In this document: positions 6,461 through 13,328 of the stretch, piece after piece
Layout of the letters: each line of letters starts with the position of its first letter
How positions within the stretch are numbered: position 1 is the first letter of the stretch
Assembly: GCA_029560455.1 (NCBI GenBank)
Contig: JAKQKW010000271.1
Coordinates: 1-16,604 of the forward strand
From: Candidatus Rifleibacteriota bacterium
GTDB taxonomy: Bacteria > Riflebacteria > Ozemobacteria > Ozemobacterales > Ozemobacteraceae
DNA: 16,604 bases
Direction: 5' to 3'
Notes under the pieces: generated by a model
The model's input: only the letters and a program-made list of their open reading frames with translations
Told to the model about the DNA's origin: nothing
The model's database searches: none
Position numbers and translations under genes: made by a program

Positions 6461-7203
6461 TTATCGTCTCAAATCTACAGAAGAGTTTCGGCCCGAAGCA
6501 GGTTCTCAAAGGCGTGAACCTGAAAATCTACGACGGCGAATCGCTGGTCATTCTCGGGCCATCGGGCTGCGGCAAGAGCGTACTGCTCAAAAATATCATC
6601 GGACTGATGAAACCCGATGCCGGCCAGGTGATTATCGATGGCGAAGATATCACCCGCTACGAACAGAAAAAACTCGATGCGCTGCGTATGCGCATGGGCA
6701 TGCTTTTTCAGTCTGCAGCTCTGTTCGATTCGCTCAATGTCGAGGAAAATGTCGCATTTGGTCTGCGGCGCCATACCAGCCTTTCTAACCGGGCGATACA
6801 TCACATCGTCTCAGAAAAGCTCGAAATGGTCGGTCTGCCGGGCACGAACTATCTCATGCCTTCAGAACTTTCTGGTGGTATGCGAAAACGCGTCGGCCTG
6901 GCCCGTGCCATCGCCATGGAACCCGAAATAATTCTTTATAATGAGCCGACCACCGGTCTTGACCCGATCATGACCTCGGCCATCGACGAATTGCATCTCA
7001 GTCTCAAAGAAAGGCTCGGGGTAACCTCGATCGTCGTTACCCATGACCTTAAGTCGGCATATCGTGTCTGCGACCGCATTGCTCTGCATTTTGGCGGCCA
7101 GATAGTTGAAATAGGAACCCGCGAAGAAATCATCAATTCGCCGAACCCGATCGTACAGCAGTTTATCCGGGGCGAGGCGCAGGGTCCGATGACTCTGCTA
7201 TAA
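6457..7203 (+). CDS. mlaF: MlaF-type ABC transporter ATPase, with altered Walker B
   Basis: This 248-residue ATP-binding subunit energises the MlaE permease at the cytoplasmic face. The motifs are Walker A GPSGCGKS (34-41), Q-loop Gln85 in LFQS, signature LSGGMRKR (138-145), catalytic Glu163, D-loop GLDP (167-170) and switch His196 in VTHD. The Walker B motif reads IILYNEP: residue 162 is Asn (codon AAT at 6940-6942), where ABC ATPases almost always have Asp. All other catalytic residues are normal, so this is either a real variant with weakened Mg2+ coordination or a base error. The ATG overlaps mlaE by 4 nt; mlaD follows after 13 nt. Confidence 0.96.
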   Translation: MIIVSNLQKSFGPKQVLKGVNLKIYDGESLVILGPSGCGKSVLLKNIIGLMKPDAGQVIIDGEDITRYEQKKLDALRMRMGMLFQSAALFDSLNVEENVAFGLRRHTSLSNRAIHHIVSEKLEMVGLPGTNYLMPSELSGGMRKRVGLARAIAMEPEIILYNEPTTGLDPIMTSAIDELHLSLKERLGVTSIVVTHDLKSAYRVCDRIALHFGGQIVEIGTREEIINSPNPIVQQFIRGEAQGPMTLL

Positions 7204-7205
7204 AC

Positions 7206-7210
7206 AGGAG
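7206..7210 (+). promoter_or_regulatory. Shine-Dalgarno of mlaD
   Basis: AGGAG lies 6 nt before the ATG at 7217, in the 13-nt gap after mlaF. It indicates independent but operonic translation of mlaD. Confidence 0.7.
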
Positions 7211-7216
7211 AAGCTA

Positions 7217-8599
7217 ATGAACTCGACAGTCAAAGTTGGAATCATGACATTAATTGCGGCAGTTCTGCTGTCGTATATGGTCTTCATTATTGGTGACTTC
7301 AGCTTTTCCGAACAGGGCTACAACTTTGTCATCAGCTTCTATTCTGTCAACGGCCTGAGCAAAGGTTCGACCGTTTCGATGTCGGGCGTTAAGATCGGCA
7401 AGGTAACCACGATCGAGATTCGTGACGACCAGGTCTATGTTTACGTTTATATTCAGGATAAAAAGCTGCACATCAGGCGCAAGAGCACCTTTACGATCTC
7501 GACTGCAGGTCTGATGGGTGAAAAATTTGTCGAAATCATGCCGACCCGCGATTACACTTCCCCCTATGTTTCAGATGGCGAAATTGTGGCGGGCACCGAC
7601 CCGACGCGCATGGACGAACTGTTCGAACAGGGTAATGTGCTGATTCAGAAGCTCCAGGAGCTGACTGCATCGGCCAAGGATATCATCGGCGACCCGGAAC
7701 TCAAGGAAAATACCCGTGTCATGTTCCGCAACGCCCGCTCTGCATCTGACAAGATGAACGAAATTATCGCTTCGGTGCGTAACCGCAGTGATCGCATTGT
7801 CGAAAGCCTCGACAACATTCTGCACCGCGTCGATGGCGAAATTGAGAAGAACCGCGAAGATATCAGGTCGGTCGTTGCCAACTTCAGACTGTTCAGTGAC
7901 CGTCTGTCGAGCATTACCGAAGACAGCCGCGAAGACTTCAAGGAAATCATCGCCAACGTCAGAAGCACTACCGATCGGCTTGACGATATGATTGCCAAGC
8001 TGAACAGCAATGACAAGATGACTGACGATCTGCGCAGCACCATCGAGTCTCTGCGCGATGCATCTGACAATGCAAAAGAAATCACCCGCGAAGTCAAAGA
8101 AATCGTGGCCGACAAGGAAATCCGCAAGAAAATCAATACCGGCCTCGATGATGCTCATAAACTGGCGCAGGCCGTCGACAAGGTGTTCCTCAACATCCGT
8201 CAGACCCGCATCGACTTCAAGTATCTGCTCAGATACCGCGAAGAAACCGAAACCTTCATCTCTGACCTCAATGTCGATCTCTACCCGAGCGACAAGACCT
8301 TCTACCGCATCGGTGTCGAAGACATCGGCGGCGACGACAACTTCAACCTCATGGTTGCCCGTGGTGCTGATACCAATCTGGTTAAGAGAGGCGGTATCAT
8401 CAGCTCGAAAGTTGGTCTTGGCTTCGATTACTATCTTGGCAAGCCGATTCAGCTCAGTGTCGATTTCATCGATACCACCGATTCTGAAGTCAGACTCAAG
8501 GGCAGTTACCTGATGACCGACAACATCCGTTTCGAACTGCGCATCGATGATGCGGTCGATAAGCGTGACGTTCATTTCGGTATCGAATACAAATTCTGA
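7217..8599 (+). CDS. mlaD: MlaD-type MCE domain protein with coiled-coil and beta-strand-rich C-terminus
   Basis: This 460-residue protein is far longer than the ~180 residues of E. coli MlaD. Residues ~7-26 are a single membrane anchor. Residues ~36-112 form one MCE domain: FYSVNGLSKGSTVSMSGVKIGKV, ending in STAGLMGEKFVEIMP. Residues ~133-345 are long amphipathic helix with a recurring motif at 183-194 (IIASVRNRSDRI), 219-230 (VVANFRLFSDRL) and 244-255 (IIANVRSTTDRL). Residues ~350-460 switch to alternating beta strands (ISDLNVDLYPS, FYRIGVEDIG, SKVGLGFDYYLG, QLSVDFIDTT, VRLKGSYLM, IRFELRIDD, HFGIEYKF) and end in Phe, as many outer-membrane barrel strands do. MCE hexamers bind lipids in a central channel; the helical tail may extend across the periplasm, and the terminal domain could contact or enter the outer membrane (inference). 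Confidence 0.93.
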   Translation: MNSTVKVGIMTLIAAVLLSYMVFIIGDFSFSEQGYNFVISFYSVNGLSKGSTVSMSGVKIGKVTTIEIRDDQVYVYVYIQDKKLHIRRKSTFTISTAGLMGEKFVEIMPTRDYTSPYVSDGEIVAGTDPTRMDELFEQGNVLIQKLQELTASAKDIIGDPELKENTRVMFRNARSASDKMNEIIASVRNRSDRIVESLDNILHRVDGEIEKNREDIRSVVANFRLFSDRLSSITEDSREDFKEIIANVRSTTDRLDDMIAKLNSNDKMTDDLRSTIESLRDASDNAKEITREVKEIVADKEIRKKINTGLDDAHKLAQAVDKVFLNIRQTRIDFKYLLRYREETETFISDLNVDLYPSDKTFYRIGVEDIGGDDNFNLMVARGADTNLVKRGGIISSKVGLGFDYYLGKPIQLSVDFIDTTDSEVRLKGSYLMTDNIRFELRIDDAVDKRDVHFGIEYKF

Positions 8600-8612
8600 C
8601 AAGGCAAGCGAT

Positions 8613-9635
8613 ATGACAGTAAACGAGCGCCGTGGCGTCAAGCCGAAAGTTCTGCTGGTGACAACCGGTGGCACTATTACCATGCTGCGTGGCCCGCGTG
8701 GCGAACTGTGCCCGTGCGAAGACGCGGCCAGCCTTATCGCAACGATTCCTGAGCTGAAGCAGCTGGCAGACATCGATGTGGTGTCGGTGGCCAACGTCGA
8801 TTCAAGCAATCTGACGCCAGATTTCTGGCTTACTCTCAGCAAGGCCATCTTTCAGCGCATTAACGACTACGCCGGTTTTGTTGTCGCACACGGAACTGAC
8901 ACGCTTTGTTACACAGCTTCGGCCATGTCGTTTCTGCTGCAGGAACTCAATAAACCTGTAATCATCACCGGCGCTCAGGTGCCGCTCGAAGAGATTGGCT
9001 CAGATGGCCGTAGCAATCTGATCAATGCCGTGCGGGTCGCTATCTCTGACCTTGCTGAGGTGGCGGTGGTCTTTGGCACCCTGATTATCAGGGGCTCCCG
9101 CGCCAAGAAAATGTCGGTGTTCGATATGCAGGCTTTTATTTCGGTAAATGATGTGCCGCTTGGCACTATCGGGCTTTCAATAAAATTCAGCGATTTCGCC
9201 AGGCTGCGCAGTCGTAGAAAACCACTCTACAGGCCTTTTTTAAACGAAAATGTTGCAATGCTGCCTGTTTACCCGGGCATTAAACCTGAAGTCATCGAAT
9301 ATCTCGCAAGCTCGCATGACGGCATCGTCATCGAAGGCTATGGCGCCGGCAATATTCCGACCGGTGAGAAAAGCCTGATTCCTGCCATTACTGCAGCAAT
9401 AGCGCGTGGTGTGGCGGTAGTCGTCTGCACGCAGTGTATCGTCGGTTCGACCGAAATGGAACTTTATCAGGTCGGTCGGGCAGCTCTCGATGCCGGCGCC
9501 ATACCGGCGATGGACATGACCCCGGAAACGACGATGGTCAAGCTGATGTGGGTGCTTGGCCAGACCAGAGATATCGCCACGATCGATTCAATGATGCAGA
9601 AGTGTTTCGTTGGAGAACTTCACGAGGTCAGCTGA
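8613..9635 (+). CDS. ansA: Type I L-asparaginase
   Basis: An upstream ATG in frame at 8547 lies inside mlaD; the ATG at 8613, 13 nt after the mlaD stop, gives 340 residues, matching the AnsA-type length. It hydrolyses asparagine to aspartate and ammonia. The motifs are TTGGTI (17-22, catalytic Thr18), DSSNLTPDFW (63-72), HGTDT (93-97, Thr95-Asp96 pair), ITGAQVPLEE, GSDGRSNLINA (129-139), the RGSRAKK lysine region (160-166) and IEGYGAGNIP. There is no signal peptide, so it is cytoplasmic. A GatD role is unlikely, because no GatE neighbours it and the extra GatD N-terminal region is absent. The ribosome-binding site is a modest AAGG. Membership in the mla run is positional; no functional link to lipid transport is apparent. 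Confidence 0.93.
   Translation: MTVNERRGVKPKVLLVTTGGTITMLRGPRGELCPCEDAASLIATIPELKQLADIDVVSVANVDSSNLTPDFWLTLSKAIFQRINDYAGFVVAHGTDTLCYTASAMSFLLQELNKPVIITGAQVPLEEIGSDGRSNLINAVRVAISDLAEVAVVFGTLIIRGSRAKKMSVFDMQAFISVNDVPLGTIGLSIKFSDFARLRSRRKPLYRPFLNENVAMLPVYPGIKPEVIEYLASSHDGIVIEGYGAGNIPTGEKSLIPAITAAIARGVAVVVCTQCIVGSTEMELYQVGRAALDAGAIPAMDMTPETTMVKLMWVLGQTRDIATIDSMMQKCFVGELHEVS
9624..9627 (+). promoter_or_regulatory. Shine-Dalgarno supporting a TTG start
   Basis: GAGG lies 8 nt upstream of the TTG at 9636, which directly follows the TGA of the asparaginase gene. It supports this TTG as the real start and lets the zinc-ribbon be included. Confidence 0.6.
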
Positions 9636-11108
9636 TTGAAGAACTGCCCCGAATGCGGCAAGCCAGTTTCCTCAAATCTTATGTACTGCGGTGTCTGCGG
9701 TGCACCGGTCAGCCAACCTGTACAGAGCCGGCGTGAGCGTCTGCTGTTTTTCCTGACTCCACTTTTTCTCGTGCTGTTCTGTGTGGCACTGAGTTACGAG
9801 CTCGGCGTTTCATCGCCTGAAGATTCAGGTCTGCTGTTTGCCGGGGCTCTGGTTTTTGCATTTATCGGCGCCGCCGGCATTTTTGCTCTGCTGGTCTGGC
9901 TCTTCTCTTTGCCGGTGCTGCCGGCCAGCTACTGGCAGGCGGGCTTTTTCGGAGTTTTACAGGCACTTGTCTGCGGTTTTCTGGTTTATCACCTCGAAAT
10001 TCTGCTGCTTGGCGAAGTTTTACACAACATTGGTCCGATTGCATTCATGCAGGCCCGGGCAGAAATGTTCGGTGTCATTTATCTGCCCTTATTGCTGATT
10101 GGTATTTTGTCGGTTTCTGCCAGGGCCAGAGCTGTCAGATTTCCTGAGAGTGTGAATTCGCCGGCAGCTGCTTTGCTGCTCAAGCATTCCGTGAGTTTGA
10201 TTCCGGCAGTGGTTTTTGCTGCTGCCGTTATTATGCATTTCTCTTTTTCTGAACCTGCAAGGTTTCTGGTGCAGGCAAGAATTCTCTATGATCTCGACGC
10301 GACCGGGCTTTCCGCCTCGGTTTCTGACAACGCTCTGCAGAAGCACACTGATTATGCACCTCTGCATTTTATGAGGGGAGTGGCGATTGTCGACGGCCAG
10401 CACTCTGACTTTTCGGCTGGCGAGGCGGCAGTGCATCTTGAAAAGGCCGTTAAGCTTGAGCCTAAAGCTTCTTTGTATCATTTTCGTCTCAGTTCTGCCT
10501 ATGATCTCGAGCGACGCGGCGCAGAGGCAATCGCGGCAGCAGCATCAGCCGCAGCCCTGCTTCCCGAAGATGCCTATCTCTGGCAGCATCTTGGCGATCT
10601 GCATCTCAAATATCGCGACTATGCCGGGGCAGTCAAAGCTTTCAGAAATTCACTCAAATATGCTTCCAATAGCCCGCTTGTACTGAACAATCTTGCCTAT
10701 ACGCTGCTTGAATTGAATCAGGATCTGCCACAGGCGCTAGAAATGGCGCGCATGTCGACAGATATCATGCCCGGCATGATTTTTAATTTAGATACTCTTG
10801 CCTGGGCTCTTTACAAAAACAAGATGTATGCCGAAGCTCTGGAAATAATGAATAACATTTTTCAGGGGCGCAGCGAAGTTTCGCCCGAAGTGGATTTTCA
10901 TTATGCGATGATACTGCAGGCCAATGGCATGCTGAAAATGCCGCTGCAGACCTTTGACAGCCTGCTTGCCAGACCTGAAGTCGCCGCCGACCATAACCTG
11001 TTCGGGCAGATCTATGAAGCCCGCAGCCAGGTTGCCGATAAACTCGGAACCGAAATTACGGTTCCTGACCAGAATGGATCAGTGAATGGAGAAGCCGCAG
11101 GTGAGTAG
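9636..11108 (+). CDS. Zinc-ribbon, multi-pass membrane, TPR protein of unknown function
   Basis: This 490-residue protein starts at TTG (9636), immediately after the asparaginase stop with zero gap. The start is supported by the Shine-Dalgarno sequence and by the complete N-terminal zinc ribbon: Cys4-x2-Cys7 and Cys18-x2-Cys21. It then has about five hydrophobic segments (~35-54, 66-91, 101-125, 143-160, 185-202). From ~240 to ~460 come TPR-like helical repeats, for example APLHFMRGVAIVDG, LYHFRLSSAYDLERRG, AYLWQHLGDLHLKYRDY and LVLNNLAYTLLELNQD. The ribbon is probably cytoplasmic and, with an odd number of segments, the TPR part would be periplasmic; topology is inference. It most likely acts as a scaffold. 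It overlaps the downstream metallopeptidase gene by 8 nt, suggesting a functional pair. Confidence 0.87.
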   Translation: MKNCPECGKPVSSNLMYCGVCGAPVSQPVQSRRERLLFFLTPLFLVLFCVALSYELGVSSPEDSGLLFAGALVFAFIGAAGIFALLVWLFSLPVLPASYWQAGFFGVLQALVCGFLVYHLEILLLGEVLHNIGPIAFMQARAEMFGVIYLPLLLIGILSVSARARAVRFPESVNSPAAALLLKHSVSLIPAVVFAAAVIMHFSFSEPARFLVQARILYDLDATGLSASVSDNALQKHTDYAPLHFMRGVAIVDGQHSDFSAGEAAVHLEKAVKLEPKASLYHFRLSSAYDLERRGAEAIAAAASAAALLPEDAYLWQHLGDLHLKYRDYAGAVKAFRNSLKYASNSPLVLNNLAYTLLELNQDLPQALEMARMSTDIMPGMIFNLDTLAWALYKNKMYAEALEIMNNIFQGRSEVSPEVDFHYAMILQANGMLKMPLQTFDSLLARPEVAADHNLFGQIYEARSQVADKLGTEITVPDQNGSVNGEAAGE

Positions 11109-12381
11109 ACGAATGAATAGAATATTGTCTGCTGTGTTTGCCACAGCTGCTTTTGTTCTGCTGCTGCCTCTGGTTTCAGAAGCGGTGCTGCATGTCGATA
11201 CCAGTTATTCAGGCAAGTTTCGCAGTCACCCGGGTTATGCGAAGATTCTCGCCGATCTGCCCTTCGTCTACCAGGAATCCTTTCAGCGCATCGAAAAATC
11301 GCTGGGTATTCCGGCACGCGAGCAGATGTACGTTGTCGTCATGTTTTCTGACCACCTTACCTACAAAGGTTTCAGACTGCGGGGAAAACGCCAGTCGATT
11401 CGAACTGCAAACCGCACCATCGTTCATTATATTCACATCGATCTCGATTTTCTGATAAACGGTCAGGCAACGCTTCTCGAAGAGATGACCCACGAAATGA
11501 CGCATGCGGTAATGGCTGATGCGATGGGTCTGAAAGAATATGATTCTCTGCCAATGTGGATCAAGGAAGGCACCGCCGTTCATGCTGCTGATCAGGGACT
11601 TGCCCGTATCAAAGCGCTTACGCGGCGAGGCTTCGATATCAACGCCATCGGCGGTGAAGACGAAAACATCGATGGTAACCCGATTTCTCTCGAAAAATAC
11701 GTCGAAAATTATCTTAAGATAAGGTTTCTGCTGAAAAGTTTCGGCAGCAGCGCTCTGCATCGCTTTGTTAAGAGGCTTATGAAGTCGGGTGACATTGGCC
11801 AGGAACTGTCAGTATGCTTCAACGGTCTCACTGAAGAGGTGATGAACCAGTATGCGGCTGATTTCATCAAAAATACGCTGCTCGACAACGTCAGACCTGT
11901 CGCCTCAGGGGAAAACCTGCAGCGCGGCATACGATTTTTCGACGAGGGTGAGTTTTTGTCGGCCCGGCTGGCACTTACCGATGCTCTTTATGGTGGTCTT
12001 AACGACAGTGAATTTCAGAAAGCCGCCTATCTGCTGGCTGAATGTTACATTCAGGAAAGAAACCCGCAAGGGGCACTGCAGCTGTTGAAACAGTTCAGGC
12101 CAGATCCGCGCAACGTGCCGGTCGACCGCTATGAATTTCTCAGCGCCTATTCAGAATATGCAATGGGGCTGGTTACCAAGGCTTATTTCGGTTTCAAGAA
12201 GGCTTTCGAAACATCGAGTAACCAGGCAGTGCAGGAAGGCGCGCTTTATTACATCATCCGCATTCTTACAGAACTTGGCAACAGGCCCGAAGCAGACCGC
12301 GTCTACGCGATGCTGCGCCAGCAGTTTCCGAAAAGCAGCTATCTGAACCTTGCCGGTCGCATTCTGGCAGTTGCCCCCTGA
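11101..12381 (+). CDS. Secreted HExxH metallopeptidase-like protein (peptidase MA-like) with helical repeat tail
   Basis: The favoured start is the GTG at 11101, with GGAG 9 nt upstream, giving 426 residues. An in-frame ATG at 11086 and another at 11113 are alternatives. Residues 1-28 form a signal peptide with likely cleavage after VSEA. The catalytic region is EEMTHEMTHAVMADAMG with His131-Glu132-x2-His135; WIKEGTAV supplies Glu156 as third zinc ligand. This is the gluzincin layout of the peptidase MA-like group. The C-terminal half (~270-420) is helical, TPR-like (YLLAECYIQERNPQGAL; YYIIRILTELGNRPEADRVYAML). The substrate is unknown; the site is the periplasm or cell surface. It overlaps the TPR membrane protein by 8 nt. 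Confidence 0.88.
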   Translation: MSRRMNRILSAVFATAAFVLLLPLVSEAVLHVDTSYSGKFRSHPGYAKILADLPFVYQESFQRIEKSLGIPAREQMYVVVMFSDHLTYKGFRLRGKRQSIRTANRTIVHYIHIDLDFLINGQATLLEEMTHEMTHAVMADAMGLKEYDSLPMWIKEGTAVHAADQGLARIKALTRRGFDINAIGGEDENIDGNPISLEKYVENYLKIRFLLKSFGSSALHRFVKRLMKSGDIGQELSVCFNGLTEEVMNQYAADFIKNTLLDNVRPVASGENLQRGIRFFDEGEFLSARLALTDALYGGLNDSEFQKAAYLLAECYIQERNPQGALQLLKQFRPDPRNVPVDRYEFLSAYSEYAMGLVTKAYFGFKKAFETSSNQAVQEGALYYIIRILTELGNRPEADRVYAMLRQQFPKSSYLNLAGRILAVAP

Positions 12382-12427
12382 AATTTTTACGGGGTCTGGC
12401 CTGCATTAACATCCGGTTTGTGTTGCG

Positions 12428-12457
12428 TTGACAAGCGGTCGGGGGCTGTGTTACGCT
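12428..12457 (+). promoter_or_regulatory. Predicted promoter of the purine nucleoside phosphorylase-prfA-prmC-tsaC operon
   Basis: TTGACA at 12428-12433 is a perfect -35 box. TACGCT at 12452-12457, 18 bp later, keeps the essential first T, second A and final T of a -10 box. The transcript would start near 12464, giving a leader of about 38 nt. Confidence 0.55.
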
Positions 12458-12464
12458 TTTCTGC

Positions 12465-12477
12465 CGCATCTGATGCG
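12465..12477. promoter_or_regulatory. 13-bp palindrome at the predicted transcription start; candidate operator
   Basis: CGCATC-T-GATGCG is a perfect palindrome with one central base. It begins one base after the predicted +1, between the -10 box and the ribosome-binding site. Its position suits repressor binding; as RNA a 1-nt loop could not close, so a DNA site is more likely. Confidence 0.4.
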
Positions 12478-12490
12478 CGATTCTGCCACA

Positions 12491-12496
12491 AGAGGA
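12491..12496 (+). promoter_or_regulatory. Shine-Dalgarno that fixes the phosphorylase start
   Basis: AGAGGA lies 5 nt before the ATG at 12502. The frame is open back to 12418, but this site favours 12502, where the protein aligns with its family. Confidence 0.7.
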
Positions 12497-12501
12497 ATGA
12501 C

Positions 12502-13323
12502 ATGGAATTAAAAGCGAAGATTCAGCAGGCCGTTGATTTTATCGTTGCCAAAACATCTGTAAAACCGCAGGTTGCCCTGGTGCTCGGTTCTGGTCTCGGC
12601 AAATTTGCCGACGAAATTCAGAATCAGGTTGCCATACCTTACGAGCAGATTCCGCATTTTCCGGTTTCAACAGTCAAGGGGCATGCCGGTAAACTGGTGA
12701 TCGGTGATGCCGGTGGCAAAAAAGTCATCGCCATGCAGGGCCGCTTCCATTATTATGAAGGTTACAGCATGCAGGAAATCACTTTTCCGATGCGCGTCAT
12801 GCTGGCCCTCGGCATTCAGGATCTCATCATCACCAACGCTTCAGGCGGTCTCAACCGCAATTTCAAGGTTGGCGATCTTATGATCATGACCGATCATATC
12901 AATTTTATGGGTAACAACCCGCTGATTGGCCGCAATGACGACAGCGTCGGTCCGCGCTTTCCGCCAATGCAGGGTGCTTATACCAAAGCTCTTGTCGAAG
13001 AAGCCATGAAGGTTGGCCGTGAAATCGGCGCACCGGTAGAACGCGGTGTTTACCTCGCTGTCAGCGGCCCGAATTATGAAACCGCAGCTGAACTGCGCGC
13101 CATGAAGATCTGGGGCGCCGATGCGGTCGGCATGTCAACCGTGCCTGAAGTCATCGTTGCCGTTCATGGCGGTATCAAAAGAATTCTTGGCATCAGCTGT
13201 ATTACCGATATGGCGACTGGCGAAGGTCACGAAGACGTGAACCACGAAGAAGTCATCGCTGCAGCTGCCAAAGCTCAGCCATACTTTCTCAAACTCGTGC
13301 AGAAGATGCTCGAAAGGCTCTGA
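12502..13323 (+). CDS. punA: Purine nucleoside phosphorylase, trimeric PNP/MTAP family
   Basis: This 273-residue enzyme cleaves purine nucleosides with phosphate to free base and ribose-1-phosphate (purine salvage, cytoplasm). The family motifs are VLGSGLG (27-33), [12 protein letters not shown] (78-89), TNASGGLN (111-118), [11 protein letters not shown] (131-141), [12 protein letters not shown] (188-199, Glu193), VGMSTVPEV (209-217, Met211) and [10 protein letters not shown] (231-240). At the residue equivalent to Asn243 of the human enzyme there is Asp236 (GAT at 13207-13209). Asp at this place is typical of methylthioadenosine phosphorylases and favours 6-amino purines, whereas overall sequence is bacterial PNP-like. 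The exact substrate (inosine/guanosine versus adenosine) is therefore open. It is first in its operon; prfA follows after 5 nt. Confidence 0.94.
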   Translation: MELKAKIQQAVDFIVAKTSVKPQVALVLGSGLGKFADEIQNQVAIPYEQIPHFPVSTVKGHAGKLVIGDAGGKKVIAMQGRFHYYEGYSMQEITFPMRVMLALGIQDLIITNASGGLNRNFKVGDLMIMTDHINFMGNNPLIGRNDDSVGPRFPPMQGAYTKALVEEAMKVGREIGAPVERGVYLAVSGPNYETAAELRAMKIWGADAVGMSTVPEVIVAVHGGIKRILGISCITDMATGEGHEDVNHEEVIAAAAKAQPYFLKLVQKMLERL

Positions 13324-13328
13324 TTAAA

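Noticed and set aside
7645..8136. Second minus-strand open frame opposite mlaD (163 codons)
   Set aside because: It is Ser/Leu/Arg-rich with no motif and lies wholly within mlaD. It is the complement of the repetitive Glu/Asp/Arg helix.
8547..8612. Asparaginase start at the ATG at 8547
   Set aside because: It would overlap the last 50 nt of mlaD in another frame; the ATG at 8613 begins just before the conserved first strand and has AAGG upstream.
7571..8848. Long minus-strand open frame of 425 codons across mlaD and the start of the asparaginase gene
   Set aside because: The plus strand has well-supported mlaD and ansA with clear domains and ribosome-binding sites. The antisense frame shows no family motif and is explained by codon bias in the charged helical region.
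12374..12394. CCCC...GGGG hairpin at the end of the metallopeptidase gene as a terminator
   Set aside because: The stem is only 4 bp and is not followed by a T-run; transcription may simply continue into the next operon.
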